Made by a program: the position numbers and the translations under genes
The notes under the pieces: generated by a model
Databases searched by the model: none
What the model was told of the DNA's origin: nothing
The model's input: the letters and a program-made list of their open reading frames with translations, nothing else
Shown here: positions 34,379-45,200 of the stretch, piece by piece
Layout: each line of letters begins with the position of its first letter
Numbering within the stretch: position 1 is the stretch's first letter
Assembly: GCA_948567375.1 (NCBI GenBank)
Contig: OX419756.1
Span: forward strand, 65,822,552 to 65,886,551
Direction of reading: 5' to 3'
DNA: 64,000 nt
From: Lunularia cruciata
Taxonomy: Eukaryota; Streptophyta; Marchantiopsida; Lunulariales; Lunulariaceae

Positions 34379-35892
34379 CTAATCCGATCCGATGTCTACT
34401 TCTTCCTCGGCTTTCAAACCCGAACCCGAAGTAATCTTACTTCCTACTGCATTTTCCTCGGGTTTCATATCTTCTACTTCTTCTACCAAATTTAACAATT
34501 CTCTTTCCTGATCTGAAATTGTACTAATAGGTAATCTATCTAACTCTTCATCTTTCGACCCACTCTTCTCTACTATTCCTGAGACCAACTCCGAAGACAT
34601 TTGGATCCCGATGTTATCTACGTCGGGTTTTGCTTTAACATCCTGCCGAAGCTTTTCTAACTCTATTCTTACTAAGTCTAATCTAATGGCAATATTGTCT
34701 TCTACTTCTAAGATCTTCCTATCTACACGAGTTCTCAACTTAATCAACAAAGCATTTAGATCTGTATCTTTCGCTTGCCTCCGCCTCGTCTCCTCCACTA
34801 ACAACTTCAACTCGTGCAGACGCGTTTCTTCAATTCGAACGCTGGCCTCTGTACTTAGCATCGCATTTACTCTGAGGACTATTTCCTGCAATGGCTCTAA
34901 TCTTGTCTTCCTTTCTCGTTCCCGATCTGCAAGCCATTCCTCTCTGTACATCGCCAACTCCTCTTCAAATTCGGCCTTCACCGCGTCCTTCTCTTTCTCC
35001 TTCTGTGCAACCTTTTCTTCCTGATTACGAAGTAAGTCTCGTAATCTCTCTTCTTCTCCATATCTCGCAGCCAACTCTCGCTGCCAGAGTTGCTTCTTCT
35101 CCTCCATACTCTCCATTACTCGATCAAGCTCCTGATCCTTCGATGCTACTCTCGCCATAGCATGGATGAGCTCTACTCTTGAATCGGCAAACTGCTGCTT
35201 CAAGATTTCATGCTCCGCTACCTGTCTCTCCCTTGCGATGTCACTCTTCCTCGCAAGATCCTCTCGATAGCTCAATTCTCTCCTCAGGTCTTCGATTACC
35301 TGACTTCTCTCCACTGCCTCCAATTGCAGTACTTCTCTCTCCTTCTCACCTCGGGTCATACTCTTCTTCAACTCCGAGTTTTCTTCTTCTAATCTTGCCA
35401 ACACTTGCAATACAGTTTTTACCTCCGGACATGTGGACTGCATCTCCTTCTTCTTATGTTCTAACTTTACCAACAACGGACACACCACTTCCCGCAAGTA
35501 CCCCACTCCATCACTCGGGATCACTTCTTCTCGTGCGGCTACTTCTCTTTGTACTTCGTGTTCATCCGATACTTGCCTTCTTCTCTGCAGTCTTCGTATC
35601 GGAATTGATGCTTCACTGCCCGAGCTTCCTTCTACTTCTTCTGTCACTCTACTTGGTCCCGCTTCCCCCTTCGCCTTACGTCTCGAGCGAATTCCTCACT
35701 GTACTGCGATCTTCTTCTCCTTGAGCACCGGTACTTCGTCTTCCAGCGATGCATTGTCTTTGGTTTTTACCTCGGCTTGAATTTCTTCTTTGTATTCTTC
35801 AGGTGTTGGTGCCGAGGTCATTTCTCCACCGACTTCACTATCACTGCTTGTATCTCCACTCTGCAGTGTCAGCTCAGGTTCCTCCTCACGTT
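34379..35892 (-). pseudogene. LTR-encoded coiled-coil protein, C-terminal part
   Basis: The best-preserved C-terminal part of the LTR protein: an uninterrupted 422-codon frame (34379-35647) with linker, long coiled coil (EEENSELKKSMTRGEKEREV; MEEKKQLWQRELAARY) and terminal EEVDIGSD. One TGA near 35695 replaces a CGA Arg codon. The N-terminal part continues at 45756-46819 beyond the inserted D element. Confidence 0.85.
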
Positions 35893-36341
35893 TGTCATGC
35901 CATTTGTAGTTCCGCATCTAGATGCTCGGACACTGGAGTTCCAGTGATGGTAGTTAGAGTTATTCTAGCTGTTTCTCAGGGACTACTTTCCGACGGTTAG
36001 ATTTTGTGTTCGGGGTACTGACTTCACGGTGGGGCCCACCGTCACTTTGCACCGTTTGCACCGTTGAGTGTGCCGTCAGCGGGACCGTTAGGGTTTCAGG
36101 GCTAGCTTGAGTCCAGGGGGTATAGTTTCGAAGTGAGCTCCAGAGAGCTCACTTCTCTGATGTTGAGCCTTTGAGTTCCTGGCTATGGTGGACAGAGGCC
36201 GGCAAGCGTCACCTGGATTCTCTATGCTTGAGTGGGTGTGGCTTGACTGTAATCAGTGCCCAGTTGTTGGCAGTTTATAGAGTGACAGATCAAGTACTGA
36301 TCTGAGTTGAGTTGAGTTGAAAGTGTTAAGCAATCTGATTA
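35893..36341 (+). repeat. Family D terminal repeat, left
   Basis: Begins TGTCATGCCA and matches 45201-45649 over 449 bp without a length change. It lacks the 105-bp TGTGGCAC block found next to the right copy. GATTACA at its end is followed by the leader. Confidence 0.88.
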
Positions 36342-37577
36342 CATCAGAGAAGTGAAGTCAGGGGGAAATCGGGTGCACGAACGTTGAGTGTTGGTGGTAT
36401 CTCCAAGCTCGGTGGATCGTGGTAGCTCGATTCAGGTTCTGTGTTTCCATAGTGTGCAAAAGCTCGTGTAGTTGATGCAAATTTAGCAGTTAGGCGGACG
36501 GTGTGCGGAAGCGCTGGCCAAATTTTGAGCAACGAAGGAGCAATTTTCGAGCAGTGTTGTGATTTTGAGCTCCGGAGGTGAAGGCAAGACCAATTTGCTG
36601 CGAGTTGGGCTCAGAAAGTGAAATTGAAGGTGGAGTTGGAAAGCTCTTCTCATGAAATTGTGATTTAGAAAAACCCGTTTTGTCAATTTGGCTCGAGTGG
36701 AAAGTTAGCGGGGGATTTGGCGGACATCCATCCTTAGGGTTTACGTCAGATTTTATGTCAGATTTGGAGAAGTTTTGCTAGTTTGGAGGAGTTTTGCAGA
36801 TCTGGAGAAGTTTCGCCAATTTTGGAGGAGGTTTGAAGTGGCAACAAGAAAGGCCTCATTTGGCTGAATTTCGGCGTTTCGAGGCATAGGGCTATGAGAG
36901 GCTACGAAGGCCTAGAAGGGCCAGCAAGCCAGCTTGCTGGCGTGAGGCTAGCTAGTTTAGTGTAGATCTTGGTCATTGGTTGGCAAAATCTGCCTTTCTT
37001 GCTAGATTGTGCGCAACAGGGTTTGACCCCTAGATCTCTTGTTCCTAGACTGGTGCTCTAGCCAACTGGTCCACCTTCACTTGTTGTCATAGTGACTGTG
37101 CCACTGTTATCTATACACATGTAGCTTTGGCTAGGAGAGGTAGTTTGATCCCATTCTTGGTGATCCTGGTAGCTTAGGACTTGGATACGAACTACTCTTA
37201 TGTCAAATGCCAAATGGTGGCAGAGTCAGTCCCGTGTTGTGTTATGAGATGGAGGGTTTTCGTTTAGATTTCTTGTGATTGGATCCCCTCCATTCTCTGC
37301 TTCTTGTTTGTGCACCACGTTTGTGTGAGGTGCCTTGACTTTTGAGCGTTGGTGCTCTGGTGTGCTCTCGGTGATGAGGCTGGAGTGATGACCAGTCAGA
37401 CTACCTTTGTTTCTCTCCGGTGAGGTAGGAAGTGATGACCTGCAGACCGTGAGAGTGCGTGTTATGATGGCAGGTTACAGGTTGCCCTTCCCCTAGTGTA
37501 GTTATCTCGGTTAGAGTTACATTAGTGGGTGGTGTCTAGTTGGTGTTGGCACTTGGTGGTGCACTTGCAGTTGCGAC
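36342..37577 (+). other. Family D untranslated leader
   Basis: No ORF is supported. A possible primer-binding site starting TGGTATC at about 36396 resembles an initiator-Met-type site only in its first bases. A tRNA-like segment lies at 37012-37075. The last 470 bp align with the start of the D relic (29125 onward). Confidence 0.5.
37012..37075 (-). other. tRNA-like (pol III A/B-box-like) sequence
   Basis: On the minus strand AGTTGGCTAGAGC is a typical tRNA D-loop/A-box string, and GGGGTCAAACCC, about 30 bases later, resembles a T-arm/B-box. Acceptor stems do not pair convincingly, so this is a tRNA-derived remnant, not a working tRNA gene. Confidence 0.45.
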
Positions 37578-39245
37578 TTGCGGTTGCAGTTGGTGGTTCG
37601 GGTTTGTTGTTGCAGTTACGTGGTCACGACGGAGTTCTTTGGAGATTCCAGAGGAGTTAGCCCTGCAGTATGCAGTGGGTTTACTCGGAGTGGTGCTCGG
37701 TATCAGCCTGTATCTCAGGTCCCAGTGAGGGAGGAGATTGACTCTGAGTTGGAGTTTGACACATGAGCTGATTCAGTTGAGAGTGCACTTGGTGTGTCCG
37801 CACCGTTGTTGTGGGACATGGACGAGATTTATGGGGCCTCCAAAGGGCCTAGGCGTTACTCTGGTACAGTGGGTACTATTGAGTTGGATGATTTCATCCA
37901 GGAGTTCGATAGTTGGTGTGATCTGCAGCAGATGCGGAACCCGACTTTGTTCACACCCTTCATGGCATGGAAGGGGTTGTTTCAGCACTTGGAGGGTCCA
38001 CCGATGGACGACTACCATGAGTTCAGGAGAGCTCATTTGGAGGAGATTGAGTTATGGAGATAGTATTGGTCTCCACACTATGTCTCCATCACTTCAGGTT
38101 TGGTGGCTAGGAGTAGGTCGGCTGTACCTACGAGTTCTAGCTCGAGTAGTGTTGGTGGAGCTAGTGGAGGTGCACTAGCTGGAGATAGTGCTACTACGAG
38201 TGGAGGTACCGCTGTAGGAGGTGGTGTGGTACCGGGGTTTAACCCCATGGTGGAGTTCTTCCTATGTTTGAGGCAGAACTACTAGGGAGTGCGGACTGAC
38301 AATCTGAGGAGCTTGCAGGAGTTCCAGCGGAAGGCAGGAGAGAGCCTACGCGAGGCATACACTCGCATGAGGCGGCTGATCAGTTTCACTCAGGGAGTTA
38401 CTGAGGCCCAGGCAGTCCAGTTTTGGTATGGGATACTGGACAGGGAGTTGCGACGTAGAGTTCGTGATGCTACGTTGTTGCAGGCTACTTCGCCCACTTT
38501 GGCAGTAGTCTTTGGTTTGGCTGAGCGTATTGAGCTCAACATGGTGGAGGAGAGAGTGGTGACTGCTGGATTTGGTAGAGAGACCTCATCCACGGTTGTG
38601 ACTTCTTCTAGAGTGCAGCAGAGTGCACCACGCCCAGTTGGTTTTCAAGGACAGGGTGGACAGCCCAGATCCTATGGAGCGAGTGGAGGGCCTAGTGGAG
38701 TTAGACCCTTACCCTCATTTTCGGGTCAGCAGCAGCCAGTGAGTGGTGGTGTTGCTTGTTGGACTTGTGGTGGACCTCACCATAGGAGAGAGTGTACTCA
38801 GGGCAGCGGACCTGATACCTCTGGTGCATCACAGCCAGCACAGAGGCAGTGTGAGCACTGCCATAGATTTGGTCATACTAGTGACCGGTGTTTTGACCTA
38901 CACCCAGAGTTACGGAGTGGTAGGGCTGCTATGACAGGTAGTAGAGGAGCTCCAGTTCATGGAGGACGAGGTGGTAGAGGTGGTGGTAGAGGATCTACAC
39001 CTAGTAGGGGTGCGGTACCTACCCTTACTTCTGACACAGCTATGGCTACTCGGATTGAGCAGTTGGAGCAGAGATTGGCTAGTATGGCTATTGCTCAAAG
39101 GAGATCAGATTCGGGTGCTGAGGCTTCCACCTCATATGCTGGTGATAGAGATGCTTTGGACTTCATGTGCAGAGCAGCACAGGTGGATGCATCTGCAGCA
39201 GTGACTAGGAGTGCAGTACATGCTCTAGAGCCTAGAGGAGCATAA
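37578..39245 (+). pseudogene. Family D gag
   Basis: Gag occupies the first 550 codons of the polyprotein. Visible parts: WDMDEIYGASKGPRRYSG, a central capsid-like helical region (LREAYTRMRRLISFTQGVTE, FWYGILDRELRRRVRD), a Gly/Ser linker, two zinc knuckles (CWTCGGPHHRREC and CEHCHRFGHTSDRC), and an RGG-rich tail (GGRGGRGGGRGS). Stops at 37764, 38061, 38283 and 39243 interrupt it in frame. The relic copy has CAA (Gln) at 38061 and 38283, and CGA is likely at 37764. The start codon is uncertain; the first in-frame ATG is at 37818. Gag would package the RNA and the polyprotein. Confidence 0.88.
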
Positions 39246-40385
39246 GTGGAGTTGGACCCACAGAGAGGAGAGGTTGGGAGACAGGTCAGACTTCCCCAGT
39301 CTTTCACGCTATCTGAGGCATTGCAGACGACATCCATGGTTCCTAGACGTCCCAGTGCAGGTGTGGTAGGTGGTGATGGAGTACCTGATGGAGTACCTGC
39401 TAGTCAGCCACCTGCTACTACACAGACTGAGTCTAGCATGATGTTGGGGGCAGCTCAGCTGATTATGCGGCATCCTTTATTTTCAGCCAATGACATGTTT
39501 ACATTGGGAGTTGACCCAGCCCCAGTGTTCCGGTTGGCTGCCACGTTGTGTGAGAGTAGGGATGGTGCAGTTCCTACTACTAGAGCAGAGGTGGTTGGTA
39601 GTGGAGCTGACTTGGTTGAGGAGCATAGGATCCATTCAGCGACCAGTGGTTTATGGCAGGCAGCAGCGGCTAGACTGGAGGAGTTGCCAGCTAGACCGGC
39701 CTTTGAGAGAGCGCGGTTTACACCTGGTGTTGTCTTATTGGATAACCAAAGGGGGATCTTTCGTTTGGTAGGACCTTCAGGGAAGGTCTATACACCATAG
39801 AGAGTCTCGTTAGACTCTAGTGCGCAGCCCCTTATGTTGGGGAAGGCTGTAGTTGTTGGTCTGGAGTTACGGAAAACCGATGTGGAGAGGTGTCCATTTC
39901 AGATCCAGACATCTCTAGGTGGTGGTTCGACACAGTAAATCACACGTGGGGAGCTTGTTGTCCAGGTTCAGCCTGGTCATCCGACTGATAGCTCAGTGGT
40001 GAGAGCTCAGGCTATTGCGACGATAGCTAAGTCATATGATGTGCTAGTTGGGGGAGCAGTGTTATACCCTATGGGTTTCAGTATTGACTATTGGGAGGAG
40101 ACAGCCTCTTATAGACCTGGTTGGCAGTCTGGTGAGGGACGGGTATGTCGCCTACCTGTACATTTCAGTAGTGGCAGTCTTGGCTCACTACAGTCCGGGA
40201 CCATGGCAGCATCAGTTTTGGCTTTCAGCGGTGCAGTTACTTGGCCTGGTGACTTGTTGGAGGGGAACGCCCATGCAGAGGATACTCCAGTACCAGAGGA
40301 GATCACTCGGCTATGGAGTACGAGTGGGATTGTTCCATCTACCTTGGATGTTCCATTGTGGAGTTTAGAGGAGGCATTGCAGTAG
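39246..40385 (+). pseudogene. Family D protease region
   Basis: In frame with gag. The retropepsin site reads LDSSAQPLMLGKAVVVGLEL (about 39810-39870); the relic has DSG at this position, so the catalytic triad Gly is mutated here. The second conserved element is SYDVLVGGAVLYPMGFSIDY (about 40030-40090). Stops at 39798, 39936 and 40383 break the frame. The first is CAA or CAG to TAG by comparison with the relic; the second is not a simple transition. Confidence 0.85.
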
Positions 40386-41510
40386 CATGCAGATCAGTTG
40401 GTGCAGAAGGCTTGGAGTGGAGCCCTCGTACCATCAGGGGATGAGTGTGAGGATGAGCCTCCAGTGGCGATTGCTTTGACACCTCTGGATACCACACTCA
40501 TTGCTTGGCAGTATCCAGTAGAGGGGATATGCCTATTGGAGTTGTTTGGTGGGATCAGCACCGGACTAGCTGCGGTGTTACAGGCGGGTATCCGAGTACA
40601 GAGGTACTTGTATGTAGAGAGAGATGAGACTGCTAGGCGAGTCTCTCTACATCATGTGGCACACTTGGCCTATCGGTATCCGGAGTTATTACCGATGTCA
40701 GCAGTCAGAGGTTACCATAAGGCCTTACCAGGAGACATTTCCTTATTGGGGGCGCATGACCTAGAGAGACATGGGCCTATTCACTTGGTGATTTCTGGAT
40801 GGCCATGTCAGGGACATACACGTGCGGGCCGCAGTTTGGGTCTTCAGGATCCTCGTTCTGGTGTGTTTTGGGAAATGTTACGGATATTACGACATCTCCA
40901 GGTTCATCAGTCTGTTTCTCCAGCTTACCTTTTGGAGAACGTTCCATTGATGGGTGATTCTTGCACTAGAGTGGTGGCGAGTACACATCAGGTCCATTCT
41001 TGGATGGGACCTGCTGTATTGTTAGATGCAGCCAGAGTGGGATCACGGGCTCATCGTCTTCGTCTTTGGTGGACGAACCTTTTACCTAGAGAGGTTCTAT
41101 AGCGTAGTTATGATGGGATTCAGCGACTTGACCACATCCTTGTTGATGATATCTTGGATGTTGGGCGTCAATCTCAGACAGTGGTAGTGGCTGATAGGTC
41201 ACCTATGGCAGTGGTGAACCTAGTTGGACAGCCTAGAGCTGCATTTCCCACACTCATGAGTTTCCCAAGCTCTCATGCTTTTCGAGAGGGAGGACCTGGA
41301 CTTGTTTGGGACTCACAGTTACAGCAGTTGGTGGAGCCCAATGCTGATGAGAGAGAGCGGGCGATGGGTTTTCGCACTGGTATTACCGCTGTTCCAACAG
41401 TGTCAGAGGCATCCAGGCGTCAGGTGTTAGGTCAAGCTATGGACCTGAACTGTTTGACCTGGATTGTGAGCCTTGGTTTGGCAGAGCAGCGTAGGATGCG
41501 CTTGATAGGC
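40386..41510 (+). pseudogene. DNMT3-like C5-cytosine DNA methyltransferase domain in the pol frame
   Basis: Between protease and RT, in the same frame, lies a C5-cytosine methyltransferase, which transfers methyl from S-adenosylmethionine to cytosine in DNA. Motif I is LFGGISTGLAAVLQAG (about 40540-40590), the SAM-binding loop. Motif II is YLYVERDETARR. Motif IV is ISGWPCQGHTRAG, with the catalytic Cys codon at 40806-40808. Motif VI is LLENV (Glu codon 40935). An HRLRLWWTNL segment follows, then ERERAMGFR and SRRQVLGQAMDLN near 41350-41440. The GVFWEMLRIL, HRLRLWW and C-terminal blocks most resemble animal DNMT3 (FFEFYRLL, HRARYFWGN, SRLARQRLLG). All catalytic motifs are present; only the TAG at 41100 interrupts the domain. 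No readable target-recognition or chromatin-reader domain precedes it. Confidence 0.93.
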
Positions 41511-41880
41511 ATCACCACTCGGACACTTGTGAGCCCTATGCCTATCGAGACGATTCAGGCACATGCTGGGAGCAATGGACCGAGTGGACATGGTATTCTT
41601 GGGACACATCTAGTAGCTACTAGGGAGAGTGGTCTACTTGGAGTCCATCCAGGTGAGCGTGGGCTACTTGGATTACACCCTTGGTCCACATGGGATGCAG
41701 CCAGAGGACGTATGGAGCTTGCAGCCAGAGTGGAGGGAGTTTTTCACACAGAGGTTGGGACCTCTAGTGGTTGGGAGCATGACACCATTGCTCCCAAGGG
41801 CCCAGTGTAGCAGCCAGTCAGTACGTCTTCCACTCCTACTACAGTTAGAGAGGATACTTGGGAGCCAGATCTTGGACCCA
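41511..41880 (+). other. Linker between methyltransferase and RT
   Basis: The same frame stays open except for TAG at 41808. The encoded linker (with repeated GLLGLHP/GVHPGERG-like units) has no recognised domain. Its length is typical of the spacer before a gypsy RT. Confidence 0.5.
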
Positions 41881-43330
41881 AGCTTACTGGAGAGGAAAGA
41901 CGGAGGGTTTGGAGGTTCTTGAGGAGTCACACGAGTTGTTTTGCCTTCAGTATGAAGGATTTGGGTGCTCTGAAGGGACCTGGTATACGGATTGAGCTGA
42001 CTAGCGACACACCTATTTTCCGACGTCCTTATCGATATAGTGAGATGGAGAGGACATTGATTCAGAGCCGGAGTAGTGACCTTTTTGAGGCTGGTTTGGT
42101 GGAGATTTCACATGGAGAGTATGCATCAGCAACAGTGATGCCAGCCAAGAAGGATATGCATGGCAACTATACAACTAGGCGGATGTGTGGAGATTACCGT
42201 CCTATCAACCGACAGACCAGGGCTGATCGGTATGCCATGCCTACACCGAAGGAGATTTTTGATGCGATTGGGCATGCAAAGGTCTTCAGTACTTTGGATC
42301 TTTGAGCGGGATATCATCAGTTGCCGATCAGGGAGGAGGATAAGTCCAAGACAACATTTTGGGCTATTGATCCTCACGGCAAGGATGTGTTATATCAATG
42401 GAGATTCTTACCATTTGGGTTGAAGAATGCTCCTGCTGAGTTCCAAAGGGTCATGGATAGGATCCTAGCTGGACTGGATTTTGCTCGGTGCTATATTGAT
42501 GACATTTTGGTGTATAGCACTACTGTGGAGGAGCATGAGAGACAGTTGTTGGAGGTGTTTGAGAGGTTGAGATCTCATGGACTCAAATTACATCCTGGGA
42601 AGTGTAGGTTCTTCCATGAGCAGGTTGAGTATTTGGGTCACACTATCTACCCCGGAGGACTTGGTGTTCAGCAGACCAAGGTGGAGGCTATTGCACGTAT
42701 TCCTCGGCCTACGGATGTGAGCAGAGTGCGAGCATTCCTTGGGTTGGCGAACTTCTATCGCCGCTATGTTAGAGGATTTAGTGCCATTGCCAAGGCCTTG
42801 ACGAAGCTGACCAAGCTTACACAGGAGTGGTGTTGGGGAGATGAGCAGGAGAGAGCTTTTGTAGAGCTCAAGGAGAGGTTGACATCTGCTCCTATTTTGA
42901 GGAGACCGATCAGGGGACAACCATTTCAGGTTCACACTGATTGGAGTATGTTGGAGCTTGGAGCAGTGCTCACCCAACATGATGATGAGGAGAAGGAGTT
43001 TGTGGTGGCCTATGCTAGTCGCTCCAACAATTCAGCGGAGGCGAAGTATAGTTCATATGAGGGAGAGTGCTTGGCAGCAGTTTGGGCAGTAGCACATTTC
43101 TGATGTTACCTATTTGGTAACCCCTTCACTCTCATCACTGATCATCAGCCGCTGAAGTGGTTGATGGAGTCCGACAAGCTTTCAGGGAAGCTTGCATGAT
43201 GGGCTCTGATTTTACATGAGTATGATTTCACGGTTGTTCACAGACCTGGAGTGGTGAACCGTGATGCAGATGGGTTGAGTAGAAACCCATGTCCCAGCCA
43301 GCAGGATCAGACCGGAGCACGTTGGCATGG
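41881..43330 (+). pseudogene. Family D reverse transcriptase and RNase H
   Basis: RT shows MCGDYRPINRQT, AGYHQLPIREEDKSKTTF, LPFGLKNAPAEFQRVMD and the catalytic YIDD (42492-42503), followed by FLGLANFYRRYV. RNase H follows with HTDWSMLELGAVL, AYASRSNNSAEAKYSSYEGE and TDHQPLKWLM. Together they copy element RNA to DNA. Three TGA stops (42303, 43101, 43197) each replace an expected Arg at L-R-AGYHQ, HF-R-CYLF and LA-R-WALIL, consistent with CGA to TGA. No frameshift. Confidence 0.93.
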
Positions 43331-44783
43331 TGAGACAGATGAGGAGATGGTGCCAGGTTGGCATGCATCAGCCTTTCTGTGTATATTTGCAGAGACATTG
43401 GTGGTATCTCTCTCAGCGCATACAGGAGGAGTTATTGAGGTCACAGATCCAGAGAGTGAAGATATTGGTACAGTTCAGCGAGACATTCATGATGATGTCT
43501 TAGTGATGGACTATCTTCGCACTGGTGTTGTGGGTGGCACAGTTGGGGCCAAGGAGAGAGACCATGTTCTTCAGCAAGCCAGACGGTTCAGATTGGAGGG
43601 TAGACACCTTTTGCGTGTATGGGAGGATGGTAGAGTGCGAGTAGTACCACTTCCATCACAGAGACCACAGTTGGTCCGTCATGCTCATGAGGAGCTAGGA
43701 CATTTTGGAGTAAAGCGTACATATAGCTTACTCCAATGTCATTATTGGTGGCGCGGTATGCAGACCGAGGTACAGCAGTTTGTTGCCAGATGTGTGGTTT
43801 GTGACCGAGTTAGAGCATCATTCAATGCTCCTATGCCACAATTACACCCATTACCTATCATGGGATTGGGTTCCCATTGGAGTTTGGACTTCGCCGGACC
43901 TTTACCGCTGACTGTGAGACATCATCGGTATGTTTTGGTGATGGTGGAGCCCTTCTCCAAGTGGATTGAGTTGGTGGCACTTCCTGACAAGTCTAGTGAA
44001 GGGTCAGCTGACTCGTTCCTGGATCGAGTTCTTAGTCATTTTGGTGCACCAGCTGAGGTTTTGACTGATCAGGGTACAGAGTTCTTGGGAGAGTTTCAAG
44101 TCTTGTGTGACAAGGCTTTGATTGATCATCGTACTACATCCTGAGATCACCCTGAGGCAGATGGCTTAACAGAGAGAGTGGTTCAGACGGTGAAGAGAGG
44201 ATTGCGAAAGTATGGTTTGCAGAGAGGCCACTTGGGAGATTGGGATCTCCAGTTACCTTGGTTGGCCATGGGCTATTGGTTCAGCCGGCAAGCCTCCTTA
44301 GCATCCTTCTCTCCATACTTTCTACTCTATGGACGAGATCCAGCTTTACCTGCAGCCATTCGTCGAGATGCTACTGTAGTTTTGGACTTGGATGACCCTG
44401 ATGTATGGATGAGCGCATGTTCTCAGCGGGCAGAGATCTTTCGGAGAGTGATGCCGATGGCCTTTGAGAACTTGGCGATTGCTCAGCATAGAGATACTTT
44501 ACGCTATGCTACCATTCGAGGAGGAGGTTATAGACCCTCGATCCGTCGATTTCATCCAGGCGACTATGTATATCTACAGCAGACAGCACCAACGACACTT
44601 GATGTTTCTACGGGCCGCACTATCTTGAGAGTGCGCGAGGTTTTGCCATCTGGAGTCCTTGTGTTAGAAGGACGTGATGGTGTTGTTTGGAAGGATCATG
44701 TGCGCAATTGTGCGCCATGCCACCTTCCAAACATTGATGGTACTATGGACCCAAGCTTGGCACTTGTACGTGCTGGCTTGAGG
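43331..44783 (+). pseudogene. Family D integrase
   Basis: The zinc-binding N-terminus has HAHEELGHFGVKRTY...CVVCDR (HHCC). The catalytic core contains SLDFAGPLPL, LTDQGTEFLG and LTERVVQ, giving the D, D and E of the DDE triad. TGA at 44142 lies just before the Glu, at an expected Arg (TS-R-DHP). The C-terminal DNA-binding part includes FHPGDYVYLQQ. Integrase would insert the cDNA, and the adjoining PHD finger replaces the chromodomain found in many chromoviral integrases. Confidence 0.93.
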
Positions 44784-44924
44784 TGTATGTTATGTGGCTC
44801 TTCTGGTGGAGCTGCTACTATGTTAGTGTGTGATAGCTGTTCGAGAGGATGGCATATGGCATGTATGACTCCTCCCCTCACGGTGGTTCCTCAGGGACAG
44901 TGGTTATGTCCTAGATGTACTTGA
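44784..44924 (+). CDS. C-terminal PHD finger of family D polyprotein
   Basis: The last 46 codons form a C4HC3 zinc finger: CMLC, LVCDSC, GWHMAC and WLCPRC, with the conserved Trp two residues before the final Cys pair. Spacing fits a PHD finger, a module that commonly reads histone H3 tail modifications. Its position fused to integrase suggests a role in choosing chromatin for integration. The normal stop TGA follows at 44922. No mutation is visible in the finger. Confidence 0.92.
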   Translation, partial: CMLCGSSGGAATMLVCDSCSRGWHMACMTPPLTVVPQGQWLCPRCT

Positions 44925-45093
44925 CCTATAGCTAGTTCATTCTTTATATGGTATAGATTGCAGACAGGCGACTAACGATGGGGCTCCATAGCACCCGGCC
45001 TCCTGATCTTTGCCCATTAGAGGGTATACCATATACTTAGAGTAGATGGCTATCTGGAGTTAGAGGGACCTAACCGCCAGCTAGGGGGGCGAT
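44925..45093 (+). other. 3' untranslated region and polypurine tract of family D
   Basis: After the stop codon, a short non-coding stretch ends in CTAGGGGGGCGAT (45081-45093), a polypurine tract directly before TGTGGCAC. This marks the expected start of the 3' LTR at 45094. Confidence 0.75.
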
Positions 45094-45198
45094 TGTGGCA
45101 CTTTAGAGTCTATGTATGACTTATGTGTGAGTTGTGCTTTTATAGTGTATGATGTTGACAGCGATGTATGTTGTGTAGCGATGTATATACGCACGACA
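45094..45198 (+). repeat. 105-bp terminal block, copy 1
   Basis: TGTGGCACTTTAG...CGCACGACA is repeated at 45651-45755. With the 449-bp repeat following it, this makes a conventional LTR start right after the polypurine tract. No copy precedes the left 449-bp repeat. Confidence 0.85.
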
Positions 45199-45200
45199 AC

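Noticed and set aside
34379-35647. LTR coiled-coil ORF as gag
   Set aside because: The G element has a separate gag with two zinc knuckles in frame with pol; the LTR protein has no knuckle or capsid-like signature.
37764-44144. TAG codons at Gln positions as evidence of a reassigned genetic code
   Set aside because: TGA also replaces Arg and TAA occurs; the relic has normal CAA at the same sites, and intact frames elsewhere use standard stops. Mutation is the simpler explanation.
44696-44881. Chromodomain after integrase
   Set aside because: The residues are Cys/His-rich and fit a PHD finger; no chromodomain aromatic cage pattern is visible.
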